A DNA stretch of 64,000 nucleotides from Streptococcaceae bacterium ESL0729 (GTDB taxonomy: Bacteria; Bacillota; Bacilli; Lactobacillales; Streptococcaceae), in assembly GCA_029391995.1 (NCBI GenBank), contig CP113924.1:837001-901000 (forward strand), written 5' to 3'. The notes beneath the pieces are model-generated. The model ran no database searches, was not told the origin of the DNA, and was given only the letters and a program-made list of their open reading frames with translations. A program made the translations under genes and the position numbers. This document shows, one piece after another, positions 1-8,454 of the stretch (the first letter of the stretch is position 1; the number at the start of each line of letters is the position of its first letter).

Positions 1-137
1 AGTACTCGCTCAAAGAAATGTTCTAGGCCCGCAACTTCTTTCGAAAAATCATCAACAAAACTTCTAACAGTAAATGATTTTCCATCTGTAATCCTTCCAA
101 AAACGCTATTTTCAAGATCCTTAACTACCTTATTCAT
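1..137 (-). CDS. N-terminal end of a probable non-canonical purine NTP pyrophosphatase (RdgB/HAM1), cut by the window edge
   Basis: Only the first 45 codons are present. The ATG at 137-135 overlaps the TGA of murI (136-134), so the two genes are translationally coupled. In streptococci and lactococci the gene after murI is usually rdgB, often with an N-terminal extension, and this charged stretch could be that extension. No catalytic motif is visible in the fragment, so the product is inferred from position alone. If the call is right, it hydrolyses ITP, XTP and dITP to keep them out of nucleic acids. Confidence 0.45.
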   Translation of the reverse strand, partial: MNKVVKDLENSVFGRITDGKSFTVRSFVDDFSKEVAGLEHFFERV

Positions 138-925
138 AGGTTTACATGCTCCACTTCTATATCTTTGTCCAGCCAGGTACCTGCTATATCCTTAAAGCTT
201 TCAACACCTGCTGTTGTGTAAAATTTATGATTAATTTGCCGTCTACTTTGCCCGTTGATTAAGAAATAATCAAGCAACATGGAGATATCACTCACCGTCT
301 CTGCCCCACTGTCAATCAACTTAACCTTAGGCCCCATAACATTTTGAATGATGGGCCTTAAAAGGGGATAGTGGGTGCAAGCTAGAACCAGGGTATCTAC
401 CTTCCCAACTAAGGGTTGTAGGCTATCATAAACAACTTTTTTAGTTATAGGCGAATTTATCTCGTTACTTTCAACCAGGGGAACAAATTTGGGACAGGCT
501 AAGCTGTAGACCTCTATTTGAGGGGCCTTGCCCTCGATAATTTTTTTATAAGATTCACTTTTAATGGTCATTTCTGTTCCAATGATCCCAATCTGACCCT
601 TCTTACTGGTCTTAATAGCAGCCCTACTTCCTGGCAGAATGACTCCAAGAATGGGGATATCAATTTCTTGCCTAATTTCATCTAAAGCTAAGGCTGTTGC
701 CGTGTTACAGGCAATAACAATCATCTTAACATCCTTGGCCCTTAAAAAATCAACCAGCTGCCAAGTGTAAGAAATAATTTGCTCAGCTGGTCTCGGCCCG
801 TAAGGGGCCCGCCTTGAATCACCTATATAAATAATCTCTTCCTGGGGTAGTTGACGCATCAATTCCTTAACCACAGTCAAGCCACCAACCCCTGAATCTA
901 AAAATCCTATTGGTCTATTATCCAT
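134..925 (-). CDS. murI: Glutamate racemase
   Basis: This enzyme interconverts L- and D-glutamate, supplying D-Glu for peptidoglycan in the cytoplasm. It is 263 residues long, normal for the family. The N-terminal signature [11 protein letters not shown], the first catalytic-cysteine motif ACNTA and the second ACTHYPLL are all present, as is the GDSRRAPYG segment. The start ATG follows an AGGTGATG ribosome site. It is coupled to the following truncated gene by an ATGA overlap. The assignment is firm. Confidence 0.96.
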   Translation of the reverse strand: MDNRPIGFLDSGVGGLTVVKELMRQLPQEEIIYIGDSRRAPYGPRPAEQIISYTWQLVDFLRAKDVKMIVIACNTATALALDEIRQEIDIPILGVILPGSRAAIKTSKKGQIGIIGTEMTIKSESYKKIIEGKAPQIEVYSLACPKFVPLVESNEINSPITKKVVYDSLQPLVGKVDTLVLACTHYPLLRPIIQNVMGPKVKLIDSGAETVSDISMLLDYFLINGQSRRQINHKFYTTAGVESFKDIAGTWLDKDIEVEHVNL

Positions 926-950
926 AACATCACCTGAATCCTCAAAAAAT

Positions 951-988
951 AAATAAAGGGGTAGAGCATCGTGCTCTAGCCCTTATTT
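951..988 (-). terminator. Rho-independent terminator after yneF
   Basis: An inverted repeat with about 16 paired positions (arms reading TAGAGCA and TGCTCTA in the core, extended by GGG/CCC and AT pairs) overlaps the last codons of yneF and is followed on the minus strand by a T-rich run. It separates yneF from murI. Confidence 0.75.
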
Positions 989-1222
989 CTTTTTATTTGC
1001 CTCTTGTTTAGCAGAATTTTTAATCTGACGGAAAACTTGCTGAACTTGAGTTTCACTTGGTTTACGTCCCATAGAACTCATCATCATACGGACAGCATCT
1101 TCATTAAGGGGAGGATTATCCATCATCATTTTCTTAACTTGAGAACGACTTAGGAAAATTCCACCTGCAAAACCTGCAACTGCCGCAATAAGAATTAGCA
1201 AAATAGCAATTCCAATATTCAT
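983..1222 (-). CDS. YneF family (UPF0154) small membrane protein
   Basis: This 79-residue protein has one N-terminal membrane helix (about residues 4-24, ending in a GG-I-F-L segment). A cytoplasmic tail carries the family pattern NPPLNEDAVRMMMSSMGRKPSE followed by a lysine-rich end. UPF0154 proteins are widespread in Firmicutes and their function is not established. The start has an AAGGAG ribosome site. It sits between lysA and murI with its own terminator. Confidence 0.88.
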   Translation of the reverse strand: MNIGIAILLILIAAVAGFAGGIFLSRSQVKKMMMDNPPLNEDAVRMMMSSMGRKPSETQVQQVFRQIKNSAKQEANKKK

Positions 1223-1323
1223 TTTCTTTTATCTCCTTATCCTAATTCACTTATAAAGTATATCAAAAATAAGACTGACATTCAATAAACATATCACTAA
1301 GCCACTTTTACCGCCCCAAGATT

Positions 1324-2580
1324 CTAGTCCTGGTCGAAATCAAAACCATATAAAGTCGCAAAATAATCCTCAGGCACCTCTGCCCTTCTTATCATTTGAC
1401 TGGTCCCATCTTCCTTAAGAAGAATCTCTGCACTCCTAAGTTTGGCATTGTACTGGTAACCCATAGAAAAACCATGAGCTCCCGTATCATGAATGACTAG
1501 AATATCTCCCACTTCAGTTGGAGCAAGCATTCTTTCAACAGCAAACTTGTCATTATTCTCACACAAAGAACCAACAACATCAACCTTCTCAGAAGCCACT
1601 TCATCTTCCTTACCACTGACACTTATATGGTGGTAAGCTCCGTAAAAAGCTGGACGCATGAGGTTAACGGCACTGGCATCGACTCCCACATAGTCCCTAT
1701 ATGTTTTTTTCTTATGAAGGACCTTGGTTATCAAATGACCATGAGGAGCTAGCATGAAGCGACCCAGTTCTGTAAAAATCTTAACTGTAGAAAGACCGAC
1801 TGGTGTTAGTACCTTTTCATAGGCTTTTCTCACCCCTTCACCAATTTTAAAGATATCATTTTCTTCCTGCTCAGGTAGATAGTTGACCCCAATTCCTCCT
1901 GACAGATTAATAAAATCAAGGTCGACACCAGTCTCCTCAACCACAAAAACTGCAAGCTCAAATAATTCCTCAGCAAGGGCTGGATAGTAGTCATTAGTTA
2001 CGGTATTACTTGCTAAGAAGGAATGGATTCCAAATTTTTCAACACCTAGGTCGCGAAGCTCCTTAAAGGCTTGAACAAGCTGATCCTTGGTCATCCCAAA
2101 TTTCGACTCCTCCGGACTATCCATAATATCAGTCCCAAGGGCAAACACACCGCCTGGATTATAACGACAGCTGATGGTCTTTGGAATGGCAATTGTTTCC
2201 TTTAATAGGGCAATGTGCTCGTAGGCATCAAGATTAATAATGGCTCCAATCTCTTCAGCATAGGAAAATTCACTAGCAGGAGTATTGTTTGATGAAAACA
2301 TAATGTCATGGCCCTTAAAACCAAGCTTATGGCTCATAAGAAGCTCAACATAGCTAGCACAGTCAACACCGCATCCTTCCTCCTGTAAAATTTTTAAAAT
2401 AGCTGGCGTTGGAGTTGCCTTAACGGCGAAGTATTCCTTAAAGCCCGCATTCCATGCAAATGCCTGCTGAAGGTCCCGTGCCTTCTTTCTAATTCCAGCT
2501 TCATCATAAAGATGAAAAGGTGTTGGATATTTTTCGGTAATTTCCTGTAATTTTTCACTAGCCACAAATGCTTTCTTCAT
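1324..2580 (-). CDS. lysA: Diaminopimelate decarboxylase (PLP-dependent, LysA type)
   Basis: This enzyme decarboxylates meso-diaminopimelate to L-lysine, the last step of lysine synthesis. The protein is about 418 residues, a fold-type III PLP enzyme. The N-terminal EYFAVKATPTP segment carries the PLP lysine, and LSGGIGVNY, ELGRF and a C-terminal GSLCENNDKF/DTGAHG pair supply cofactor and substrate contacts. The Cys in GSLCE is the typical catalytic cysteine of this class. The ATG at 2580 is preferred over one 12 codons upstream because GGAGG lies 8 bases before it. LysA and related carboxynorspermidine or ornithine decarboxylases are similar, so substrate is likely rather than certain. Confidence 0.88.
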   Translation of the reverse strand: MKKAFVASEKLQEITEKYPTPFHLYDEAGIRKKARDLQQAFAWNAGFKEYFAVKATPTPAILKILQEEGCGVDCASYVELLMSHKLGFKGHDIMFSSNNTPASEFSYAEEIGAIINLDAYEHIALLKETIAIPKTISCRYNPGGVFALGTDIMDSPEESKFGMTKDQLVQAFKELRDLGVEKFGIHSFLASNTVTNDYYPALAEELFELAVFVVEETGVDLDFINLSGGIGVNYLPEQEENDIFKIGEGVRKAYEKVLTPVGLSTVKIFTELGRFMLAPHGHLITKVLHKKKTYRDYVGVDASAVNLMRPAFYGAYHHISVSGKEDEVASEKVDVVGSLCENNDKFAVERMLAPTEVGDILVIHDTGAHGFSMGYQYNAKLRSAEILLKEDGTSQMIRRAEVPEDYFATLYGFDFDQD

Positions 2581-2616
2581 CAATCTATCCTCCATATTTT
2601 TACAATATTCTAACAT

Positions 2617-2651
2617 AAAAAAGGCCGGATAAAAACTTATCCTGCCTTTTT
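2617..2651 (-). terminator. Terminator downstream of the signal-peptidase-like gene
   Basis: The hairpin has arms AAAAAGGC-CGGATAA and TTATCC-TG-CCTTTTT around a short loop, with T runs on both sides. It could act in both directions and lies just before the lysA start, so lysA probably has its own promoter overlapping this structure. Confidence 0.75.
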
Positions 2652-2664
2652 CTTTAATTACAGA

Positions 2665-3279
2665 TTAATTGGAAGAAGAATTATCTAGGCCTGTATCGAC
2701 CTTAAAGCCATTCTCAAATTTTGCTTCATCATTTTGGACAAAGCCAAAATCCTTCAAAGGATAGTATCTAAAGCTAATTCGTCCGTAAATATCTGACTTA
2801 TCAATCAGACCAAACTTCCTGCTGTCATCTTCGACCTTACGATTATCATTTAAAATCAGGTAACTATCTTTGGGAAGTTTCTTGATATCCTCACCTGAAA
2901 TACTTGCTACAGTAAAATCTGTATTATATTCTTCCCCTGGATTTTCAAGGAGATAGGCTGTTTCCCTATCTTTAATGTAAGGCTCCTTGATAACACGCCC
3001 ATCAATATAAAGAATATCATCTAGCATAACGGCCTCTTGACCAGGGATGGCTATCACCCTACCGATATATTTTTTGCCATCATGCCTGTAGGCAACCAGA
3101 TCAAGATTTTCAATTTTTGCTTCCTTGAGTGCTATCACCTGCTCTGACTTGGCCAAAACTGGTGCCATATTGTCATTATGAATCCTTATCGGCTCAATAA
3201 CGAAGATGCGTAGAAAGCCTAAAAAAATAATAATTAAGGCGGTGATTATAAGTTTAGCATATAAATCTCTCTTTACCAT
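2665..3279 (-). CDS. Signal peptidase I homologue lacking both catalytic residues
   Basis: This is a 204-residue protein with one N-terminal membrane helix (about residues 8-27), followed by the S26 fold. Family boxes are recognisable: [12 protein letters not shown] (box B), GRVIAIPG (box D) and [14 protein letters not shown] (box E). In active type I signal peptidases box B carries the nucleophile Ser in SM-x-P and box D the general base Lys in KRV. Here they are Asn37 (codon AAT) and Gly73 (codon GGT). The protein is therefore probably not a peptidase. A precedent is the streptococcal pilus chaperone-like SipA, which also lost both residues, but no pilus genes are visible here. A canonical lepB is expected elsewhere in the genome. 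The role is unknown. Confidence 0.85.
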   Translation of the reverse strand: MVKRDLYAKLIITALIIIFLGFLRIFVIEPIRIHNDNMAPVLAKSEQVIALKEAKIENLDLVAYRHDGKKYIGRVIAIPGQEAVMLDDILYIDGRVIKEPYIKDRETAYLLENPGEEYNTDFTVASISGEDIKKLPKDSYLILNDNRKVEDDSRKFGLIDKSDIYGRISFRYYPLKDFGFVQNDEAKFENGFKVDTGLDNSSSN

Positions 3280-3309
3280 ATCCCACTCCCAGAACTCCTA
3301 GATACAAGA

Positions 3310-3338
3310 AAGGGCGGTTTATGTCCCACCCTTTTTTT
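3310..3338 (-). terminator. Hairpin after the tRNA-Gln gene
   Basis: Arms AAGGGCGG and CCACCCTT (one G-U pair) form an 8-base stem. The T run is strong only on the plus strand, so termination of the minus-strand tRNA transcript is plausible but not certain. Confidence 0.5.
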
Positions 3339-3348
3339 AAATATATTA

Positions 3349-3420
3349 CTGGGGTAGCTGGATTCGAACCAACGCATGAGGGAGTCAAAGTCCCTTGCCT
3401 TACCGCTTGGCTATACCCCA
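3349..3420 (-). tRNA. tRNA-Gln (anticodon UUG)
   Basis: A 72-base cloverleaf: acceptor arms TGGGGTA/TACCCCA with discriminator G, anticodon stem around loop CTTTGAC (anticodon TTG), and a GGTTCGAATCC T arm. The 3' CCA is not encoded. It follows tRNA-Tyr on the same strand. Confidence 0.95.
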
Positions 3421-3442
3421 AAAGTATTAGCTAAAAACTAAA

Positions 3443-3523
3443 TGGAAGGGGAGGGATTCGAACCCCCGAACCCGAAGGAGCGGATTTACAGTCCGCTGCG
3501 TTTAGCCACTTCGCTACCCTTCC
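3443..3523 (-). tRNA. tRNA-Tyr (anticodon GUA)
   Basis: An 81-base class II tRNA: acceptor GGAAGGG/CCCTTCC with discriminator A, anticodon loop CTGTAAA (GTA), a long variable arm as usual for bacterial tRNA-Tyr, and T arm GGGTTCGAATCCC. It is transcribed ahead of tRNA-Gln, 22 bases apart. Confidence 0.95.
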
Positions 3524-3555
3524 ATGTTAAAAGTATATCAAAATCAACAAAGATA

Positions 3556-3584
3556 ATTCTATCAAACATTCATTGATTTTTCAA
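3556..3584 (-). promoter_or_regulatory. Promoter for the tRNA-Tyr/tRNA-Gln pair
   Basis: On the minus strand a TTGAAA -35 (3584-3579) and a TAGAAT -10 (3561-3556) are separated by exactly 17 bases. They lie about 35 bases upstream of tRNA-Tyr. Confidence 0.65.
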
Positions 3585-3612
3585 TACTTAAATTAAAATT
3601 TTTACAATTTAT

Positions 3613-3816
3613 TTACTGGGCTAAATTGTAACTTCTGATAGCCTCTTCAAGGGCTGTCGAATAATTTTTATATTGAGCAACTTCTTTACCGTTTTCCCTC
3701 AATACAAATTTCCCATCATTTTCAATAATTTGTGCTACGAGTTTTTTGCCTATAATTAGGTCAACACCATCAGTTATATCAACTATTTGGATTTCAATAT
3801 CTTTCTTTTTTCTCAT
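3613..3816 (-). CDS. DUF2969 family protein
   Basis: This is a 67-residue soluble protein. Its pattern is typical of DUF2969, a small family found in streptococci and lactococci: a basic N-terminus, a central GKKLVAQI-x-ENDGKFVLRENGKEVA segment and an EEAIRSYNLAQ end. The function of the family is not known. No strong ribosome site is visible, and the start is chosen because it fits the usual family length. It sits alone between the tRNA genes and ilvE. Confidence 0.8.
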   Translation of the reverse strand: MRKKKDIEIQIVDITDGVDLIIGKKLVAQIIENDGKFVLRENGKEVAQYKNYSTALEEAIRSYNLAQ

Positions 3817-3863
3817 GGCTTAATTCTACAGGAAATCTAATAAATTTTCAAGCTTGGAAAAAT

Positions 3864-3889
3864 AAAAGAGGGGCATCTGTCCCTCTTTT
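3864..3889 (-). terminator. Terminator of ilvE
   Basis: Arms AAAAGAGGG and CCCTCTTTT surround a short loop and are followed by a T run on the minus strand, 8 bases after the ilvE stop codon. Confidence 0.85.
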
Positions 3890-3896
3890 TAATCTT

Positions 3897-4919
3897 TTAT
3901 TTAACCTTGTAAATCCAGCCTTCAGGAGCTTCTACATCTCCAAATTGAATGCCAGTAAGTTCCTCATAAAGCTTCTTGGTTATGGGTCCTACCTCTTCTG
4001 TACTATGGAAGACATGGAAGTCATCCTTATTTTGTATTCCCCCAATTGGAGCAATAATGGCAGCAGTCCCACAGGCACCTGCTTCCTTAAAATCATCTAA
4101 ATTATCAACAAAAACGTCACCTTCAAGAGCCTTAAGTCCCAAGCGATTTTCTGCTAGATAAAGAAGGGAGTACTTGGTGATACTTGGTAGAATTGAAGGA
4201 CTCAAAGGAGTTATAAACTCATTGTTCTTGGTAATCCCAAAGAAATTGGCACTTCCCACCTCTTCGATTTTTGTGTGGGTGGCAGGATCCAGATAGATTA
4301 CATCACTAAAGCCCATATCCTTTGCAACAGCTCCAGGAACTAGGCTTGCAGCATAGTTTCCACCAACCTTGGCTGAACCCGTCCCGTAAGGAGCTGCCCT
4401 ATCATAGTCATAAGACACAAGAAAGTTATTAGGCTGAAGTCCACTCTTGAAATAATTCCCAACAGGCATGGCAAAAACTGTAAAGATATACTCAGGTGCT
4501 GGATGGATTCCAATGGCATTTCCTACCCCAATCAAGAGAGGACGAAGATAAAGGGTTCCGCCTGTCCCATAAGGGGGGATAAAGTCTTCATTTGCCCTTA
4601 CAACCTGCATGACAGCGTCGATGAATTTTTCCGTTGGAACTTCTGCCATCATCAGGCGTCTTGCAGTCTGCTGAAGCCTTTCAGCATTCTTGTCAGGCCT
4701 AAATAGATTGATTGAACCATCCTTTGTCCGGTAAGCCTTTAAGCCCTCAAAACCTTGCTGGCCGTAGTGGATGGCTGTACTTGACTCATCTATGTGTAGG
4801 ACAGCATCCTCCGTTAGATGACCCGCATCCCAAGCTCCGTCCTTAAATCTTGAAATATAACGAAAGGGAAGTTCCCTATATTCAAACCCTAGATTATCCC
4901 AATCAATATTTGCTGTCAT
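3897..4919 (-). CDS. ilvE: Branched-chain amino acid aminotransferase
   Basis: This PLP enzyme transfers amino groups between glutamate and the 2-keto acids of Leu, Ile and Val. It is 340 residues long, the usual length for the class IV (long) form. Visible signatures are HYGQQGFEGLKAY near residue 51, YDYDRAAPYGTGSAKVGGNYA with the PLP lysine near the KVGGNYA motif, and the C-terminal EAGACGTAAIIAPI cofactor loop. The start has a GGAGGA site. Gene and upstream CodY-like element agree with nutrient control, which is inferred. Confidence 0.95.
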   Translation of the reverse strand: MTANIDWDNLGFEYRELPFRYISRFKDGAWDAGHLTEDAVLHIDESSTAIHYGQQGFEGLKAYRTKDGSINLFRPDKNAERLQQTARRLMMAEVPTEKFIDAVMQVVRANEDFIPPYGTGGTLYLRPLLIGVGNAIGIHPAPEYIFTVFAMPVGNYFKSGLQPNNFLVSYDYDRAAPYGTGSAKVGGNYAASLVPGAVAKDMGFSDVIYLDPATHTKIEEVGSANFFGITKNNEFITPLSPSILPSITKYSLLYLAENRLGLKALEGDVFVDNLDDFKEAGACGTAAIIAPIGGIQNKDDFHVFHSTEEVGPITKKLYEELTGIQFGDVEAPEGWIYKVK

Positions 4920-4940
4920 TTCATATCCTCCTACTTTTTT

Positions 4941-5013
4941 GATATAATCGTTTTGATAATTCTAAAACAAATTTTACTATATTACAAGAATTTATGAAAA
5001 AATTCAGAATATT
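4941..5013 (-). promoter_or_regulatory. ilvE promoter with a CodY-like box upstream
   Basis: On the minus strand a TTGTTT -35 (4970-4965) and TATATC -10 (4946-4941) are 18 bases apart. About 30 bases upstream, AAAATTCAGAATATT (4999-5013) matches the CodY consensus AATTTTCWGAAAATT at 12 of 15 positions. CodY control of ilvE is common in this family; here it is a prediction. Confidence 0.45.
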
Positions 5014-5033
5014 TAGGAGAAAATAGAGAAAGC

Positions 5034-5861
5034 ATGGACTTATTTAAACATACTGATTGGAAAAAATTAATCGAATTTCTAGGCTTAAAGGCATTTCACC
5101 TAATCATTACTACCCTTTTATTTTACATTCTCTACAAGCTCTGCCGTAAAATAATCGAGCAATTTTTCAAAAACTATGCCAAAAAATCTTGGTCAGATAC
5201 TGCTTGGACCATGACCTTTTCAAGGATTTCCTTAAGTGCCCTCCAATATGTAACCCTCTTTTTATATGTCTACACCATTCTTGATATTGTAGGAATTCCA
5301 ACAAGTAAGCTGTTAGCTGGAGCTGGTTTTTTTGGGGTTGTCCTATCTTTGATCGGTCACGACCTACTCTCAGATATTATCACTGGCTTCTTTATCATCT
5401 TTGAAAATCAGGCCAATGTTGGGGATTATATATCCATTGTCAACATGCCACCAGCCATAGGGTACGTTGAATCTGTAGGGATTAGAAGCCTTACCATTAT
5501 CGACTGTAATGGGGCAACCATCTATGTTCCCAACCATAATATCCAAAGCATCAGGAATTTTTCCAAACAAGACTACAAGGTATTTGTCGATTTACCAACA
5601 CCTAATATCAATAATCCCGACTACATTAAAAATCAAGTCTTAGCCATTAATGAAAAAATCTACGAGGAAAATAAGGATATCTTCCTGGAAAAACCCATTT
5701 ACTTGGGTATTCAAGACCTAGCAGCCTCAGGCCTTTACCTTAGAACCGTAGCCTTTGTCAAATATGAGCAAAATGTAGTTGCCCAAAACCTTCTCCTCGA
5801 ACAGTACATTAAGATGAGTCTAATTGAGCCAACTCCACAAAAAGAGAGCCCAGACCAGTAG
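5034..5861 (+). CDS. MscS-family small-conductance mechanosensitive channel
   Basis: This 275-residue membrane protein opens under membrane tension to release osmolytes during hypo-osmotic shock. Three N-terminal helices (about residues 15-38, 62-85 and 90-125) end in a pore-lining segment rich in Gly and Ala (LLAGAGFFGVVLSLIGHDLLSDIITGFFIIFE). A beta domain follows with the MscS signature NVGDYI and YVESVGIRSLTI-x-D-x-NGATIYVPN. The length and domain layout are those of the YkuT/YggB class. It is divergent from ilvE and convergent with the acetolactate decarboxylase gene. Confidence 0.9.
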   Translation: MDLFKHTDWKKLIEFLGLKAFHLIITTLLFYILYKLCRKIIEQFFKNYAKKSWSDTAWTMTFSRISLSALQYVTLFLYVYTILDIVGIPTSKLLAGAGFFGVVLSLIGHDLLSDIITGFFIIFENQANVGDYISIVNMPPAIGYVESVGIRSLTIIDCNGATIYVPNHNIQSIRNFSKQDYKVFVDLPTPNINNPDYIKNQVLAINEKIYEENKDIFLEKPIYLGIQDLAASGLYLRTVAFVKYEQNVVAQNLLLEQYIKMSLIEPTPQKESPDQ

Positions 5862-5877
5862 TCTGAGGCTCTTTTTT
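5845..5877. terminator. Bidirectional terminator between the MscS gene and the acetolactate decarboxylase gene
   Basis: Arms AGAGCC-CAGAC and GTCTG-AGGCTCT form a strong stem, flanked by an A run on one side and a T run on the other. The stop codons of both convergent genes touch it. Confidence 0.85.
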
Positions 5878-6586
5878 ATTCACTCATATTAATATCTTCC
5901 TTGAGTCTTTCAACATCTAAGTCAGCCAAAAGGAAGTTCTTATCATTGGTTGGAAAGTTCTGCTCAAGAACATGGACAGGCCCCAATTCAAAGCGACCTT
6001 CCTCCAAAATATAGCTCATGACATGGCCACCAAAAGTACGGTCATCTGAGATAAAATGAAGGTGGAAACCTGCAAGACTTACCCCGTGGAACATTTCAGG
6101 TGTCCAAATTCCTACGATGGTACCGCGAACATTTTCTTCAGTGTATTCAGGTTGATTTTTGGCAACACTGGCAAAACGCCTCCCACTCTCTGAGCGAGTT
6201 ATCATCCTGACCTTCATCTCCTTAAAAAGTCCTTCAACCTTAATCGACCTAAAGAGATTAAAACCTTCAAAGTAGCTTTCCATTTTTTGGGCCAAATTAG
6301 TGCTTGTTATCTCACTTCTTTCAATTCCAATGACCTCAGGGGTGTGGAAAATAACGGCAGCATAAGGCACCAAGGAGTCATCAGAAAGCTCTGTAATTGT
6401 CTTATCTCCCTTGGCCTGAAAGGCCTTACCATCTAAAACAATCAGCTCACCATCGATTGAATCAATCGTTCCAATCCCAAAATCCCCATGCGTTAATAGT
6501 TCACCAATTGTCAAATTTCCCGCATAAAGACCAGACATTAGGGCACTTAAGGTATTATGTTGAAAAAGTTTTATTCTATCAGTCAT
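5876..6586 (-). CDS. budA: Alpha-acetolactate decarboxylase
   Basis: This enzyme converts 2-acetolactate to acetoin, which relieves acid stress and diverts pyruvate; in lactococci it also balances leucine and valine synthesis. The product is 236 residues long, near the family norm. Characteristic segments are the N-terminal LFQHNTLSALMSGLYAG and GDFGIGT, and a C-terminal GFHLHFISDDRTFGGHV whose histidines bind the metal. The ATG at 6586 is preferred over an upstream in-frame GTG because GAGGAGG lies 9 bases before it. The gene is also named aldB or aldC in related genera. Confidence 0.93.
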   Translation of the reverse strand: MTDRIKLFQHNTLSALMSGLYAGNLTIGELLTHGDFGIGTIDSIDGELIVLDGKAFQAKGDKTITELSDDSLVPYAAVIFHTPEVIGIERSEITSTNLAQKMESYFEGFNLFRSIKVEGLFKEMKVRMITRSESGRRFASVAKNQPEYTEENVRGTIVGIWTPEMFHGVSLAGFHLHFISDDRTFGGHVMSYILEEGRFELGPVHVLEQNFPTNDKNFLLADLDVERLKEDINMSE

Positions 6587-6655
6587 CTCTTGTATCCTCC
6601 TCACCCATTATAAACTAGTAGCTTAGAAAAACATATTAAAAAGTCTGTTAAATTA

Positions 6656-6685
6656 AAAAAATAGAAGCTCTTAGCTTCTATTTTT
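6656..6685 (-). terminator. Terminator of rny
   Basis: Arms AAAATAGAAGC and GCTTCTATTTT around a five-base loop, followed on the minus strand by seven T residues. It overlaps the last codon of rny. Confidence 0.88.
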
Positions 6686-8258
6686 ATTTTGCATAGTCAA
6701 TGGCCCTAGTTTCTCTAATAACCGTAACCTTAATGTTCCCTGGATAGTCCATGTCTTCTTCAATTTTTTGCTTAATCTTATGAGACAAAATAACTGCCTG
6801 GTCATCATTAATTTTACCTGGATTGACTAGGACACGAATTTCTCGTCCAGCCTGGATGGCAAAACTTGAATCAACTCCGTCAAAATCATTTGAAATTTCT
6901 TCAAGCTTTTGAAGCCTTTTAATGTAATTTTCAATCGACTCACGGCGGGCTCCCGGACGGGCCGCACTCAAGGCATCGGCTGCAGCTACTAAAAGGGCAA
7001 TCACACTGGTAGGCTCTGTGTCCCCGTGGTGACTGGCAATGGTATTAATAACAACCGGATTTTCCTTGTATTTTTTAGCAAGTTCCACCCCAATTTCAAC
7101 GTGACTTCCCTCAATCTCATGATCAAGAGCCTTTCCGATGTCATGGAGGAAACCTGCTCGCTTGGCAAGGGCAATATTCTCACCCATCTCACCAGCTAGA
7201 GCTCCTGAAAGATTTGCGACTTCAATTGAATGGTTAAGAACATTCTGTCCATAACTTGTCCTAAAGTGCAGGCGACCCATAATTTTAATAATATCAGGAT
7301 GAAGGGTGTGGGCACCTACTTCAAAAGCTGCCTGCTCCCCGTACTCGACAATTTTTTTATCGATTTCTTTACGGTTTTTCTCAACCAGCTCTTCAATTCG
7401 AGCTGGATGGATTCGGCCGTCCTGGACAAGTTGTTCCAAGGTCAGACGGGCAATTTCCCGTCTGATGGGATCAAAACCTGACAGGACAACAGCCTCAGGT
7501 GTGTCATCAATAATTACATCAATCCCTGTCAAGGATTCAAAGGCACGAATATTACGGCCCTCTCGTCCGATAATTCGACCCTTCATCTCATCATTTGGAA
7601 GAGTGACCACTGAAACTGTCTGCTCGCTTACAAAGTCTCCACTAACCCTTTGCATGGCAAGGGCTAAAATATCCTTTGCTCGCTTATCAGCTTCAGCCGT
7701 AGCCTTCACTTCGCTAGCACGAACCATTTGAGCTAGATCTCTTGTCAATAAACCTTCAGTCTCTTTAAGAACAATATCCCGAGCTTCCTCAGTCGAAAGC
7801 TTGGCCACCTGCTCCAGAGTCTCCTGTTTTATTTCATCTAACTTCTCTACTTCTCTTTCGCGCTGTTTAATTTGTTGCGTCTTGTGCTTAAGATTATCTT
7901 CTTTTGAATCAAGGTTCAATTCCTTTTGAGTCAAAGCATCGTCCTTGCGGTCTAGTAAAGCTTCCCGCTGTTTTAGACGATCCTCTTGTTTTTTAAGTTC
8001 TTGTCTATTTTCTTCAAATTCTTTTTCAATTCTTAAGCGATAATTTTGACCCTCTTCAGTAATTACCAAGCGGGCTTCATTTTTTGTATTTTCAGCATCA
8101 CGCTTAGCGGCAAGGATTAAATCATTAGCTTTACTCTCAGCACTCTCTATCAATGTTTCAGCAGTAAGCTGATCTTTATTCAGATGAATGTTGCGCAAGA
8201 TAAAACCTGCAATCAAACCAATTACAGCGCAAAGGATAGCAGCAATAACACCAACCAT
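6684..8258 (-). CDS. rny: Ribonuclease Y
   Basis: This membrane-anchored endoribonuclease starts mRNA turnover. The product is about 524 residues: an N-terminal membrane helix (residues 1-22), a long charged coiled coil (about 25-200), a KH domain with the [15 protein letters not shown] motif, and an HD domain with the metal pair in [14 protein letters not shown]. The ATG at 8258 is chosen over one five codons upstream because GAGGTG is 7 bases before it, and because the membrane helix then begins at once. A consensus promoter lies about 60 bases upstream. Confidence 0.96.
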   Translation of the reverse strand: MVGVIAAILCAVIGLIAGFILRNIHLNKDQLTAETLIESAESKANDLILAAKRDAENTKNEARLVITEEGQNYRLRIEKEFEENRQELKKQEDRLKQREALLDRKDDALTQKELNLDSKEDNLKHKTQQIKQREREVEKLDEIKQETLEQVAKLSTEEARDIVLKETEGLLTRDLAQMVRASEVKATAEADKRAKDILALAMQRVSGDFVSEQTVSVVTLPNDEMKGRIIGREGRNIRAFESLTGIDVIIDDTPEAVVLSGFDPIRREIARLTLEQLVQDGRIHPARIEELVEKNRKEIDKKIVEYGEQAAFEVGAHTLHPDIIKIMGRLHFRTSYGQNVLNHSIEVANLSGALAGEMGENIALAKRAGFLHDIGKALDHEIEGSHVEIGVELAKKYKENPVVINTIASHHGDTEPTSVIALLVAAADALSAARPGARRESIENYIKRLQKLEEISNDFDGVDSSFAIQAGREIRVLVNPGKINDDQAVILSHKIKQKIEEDMDYPGNIKVTVIRETRAIDYAK

Positions 8259-8303
8259 CTTATTACACCTCATTGTTAAATTCTATATGGAAAAGTATCC
8301 TTA

Positions 8304-8345
8304 ACCACACCTTAACATTTTAACATAATTAAATGGTGTGGTCAA
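8304..8345 (-). promoter_or_regulatory. rny promoter framed by an 8-base inverted repeat
   Basis: On the minus strand TTGACC (8345-8340) and TAAAAT (8322-8317) are 17 bases apart. ACCACACC (8304-8311) and GGTGTGGT (8335-8342) form a perfect inverted repeat, with one arm over the -35 and the other downstream of the -10. This looks like an operator or a 5' UTR structure. No regulator is identified. Confidence 0.55.
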
Positions 8346-8415
8346 AAGATTGTGAATGTAAGTCACATGAAAAACACTAGGAATAAAATGAAAATTTCAA
8401 GGAATTATCCGCTTG

Positions 8416-8454
8416 ATTCCATTATTTGATAAATTGTTGATCAAATAATGGAAT
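8416..8454. repeat. 14-base perfect inverted repeat across the end of the monooxygenase-like gene
   Basis: Arms ATTCCATTATTTGA (8416-8429) and TCAAATAATGGAAT (8441-8454) enclose 11 bases. The structure includes the stop codon and last ten codons of the gene at 8422-8751. There is no T run, so it may protect the mRNA 3' end or act as a weak terminator. Confidence 0.6.
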
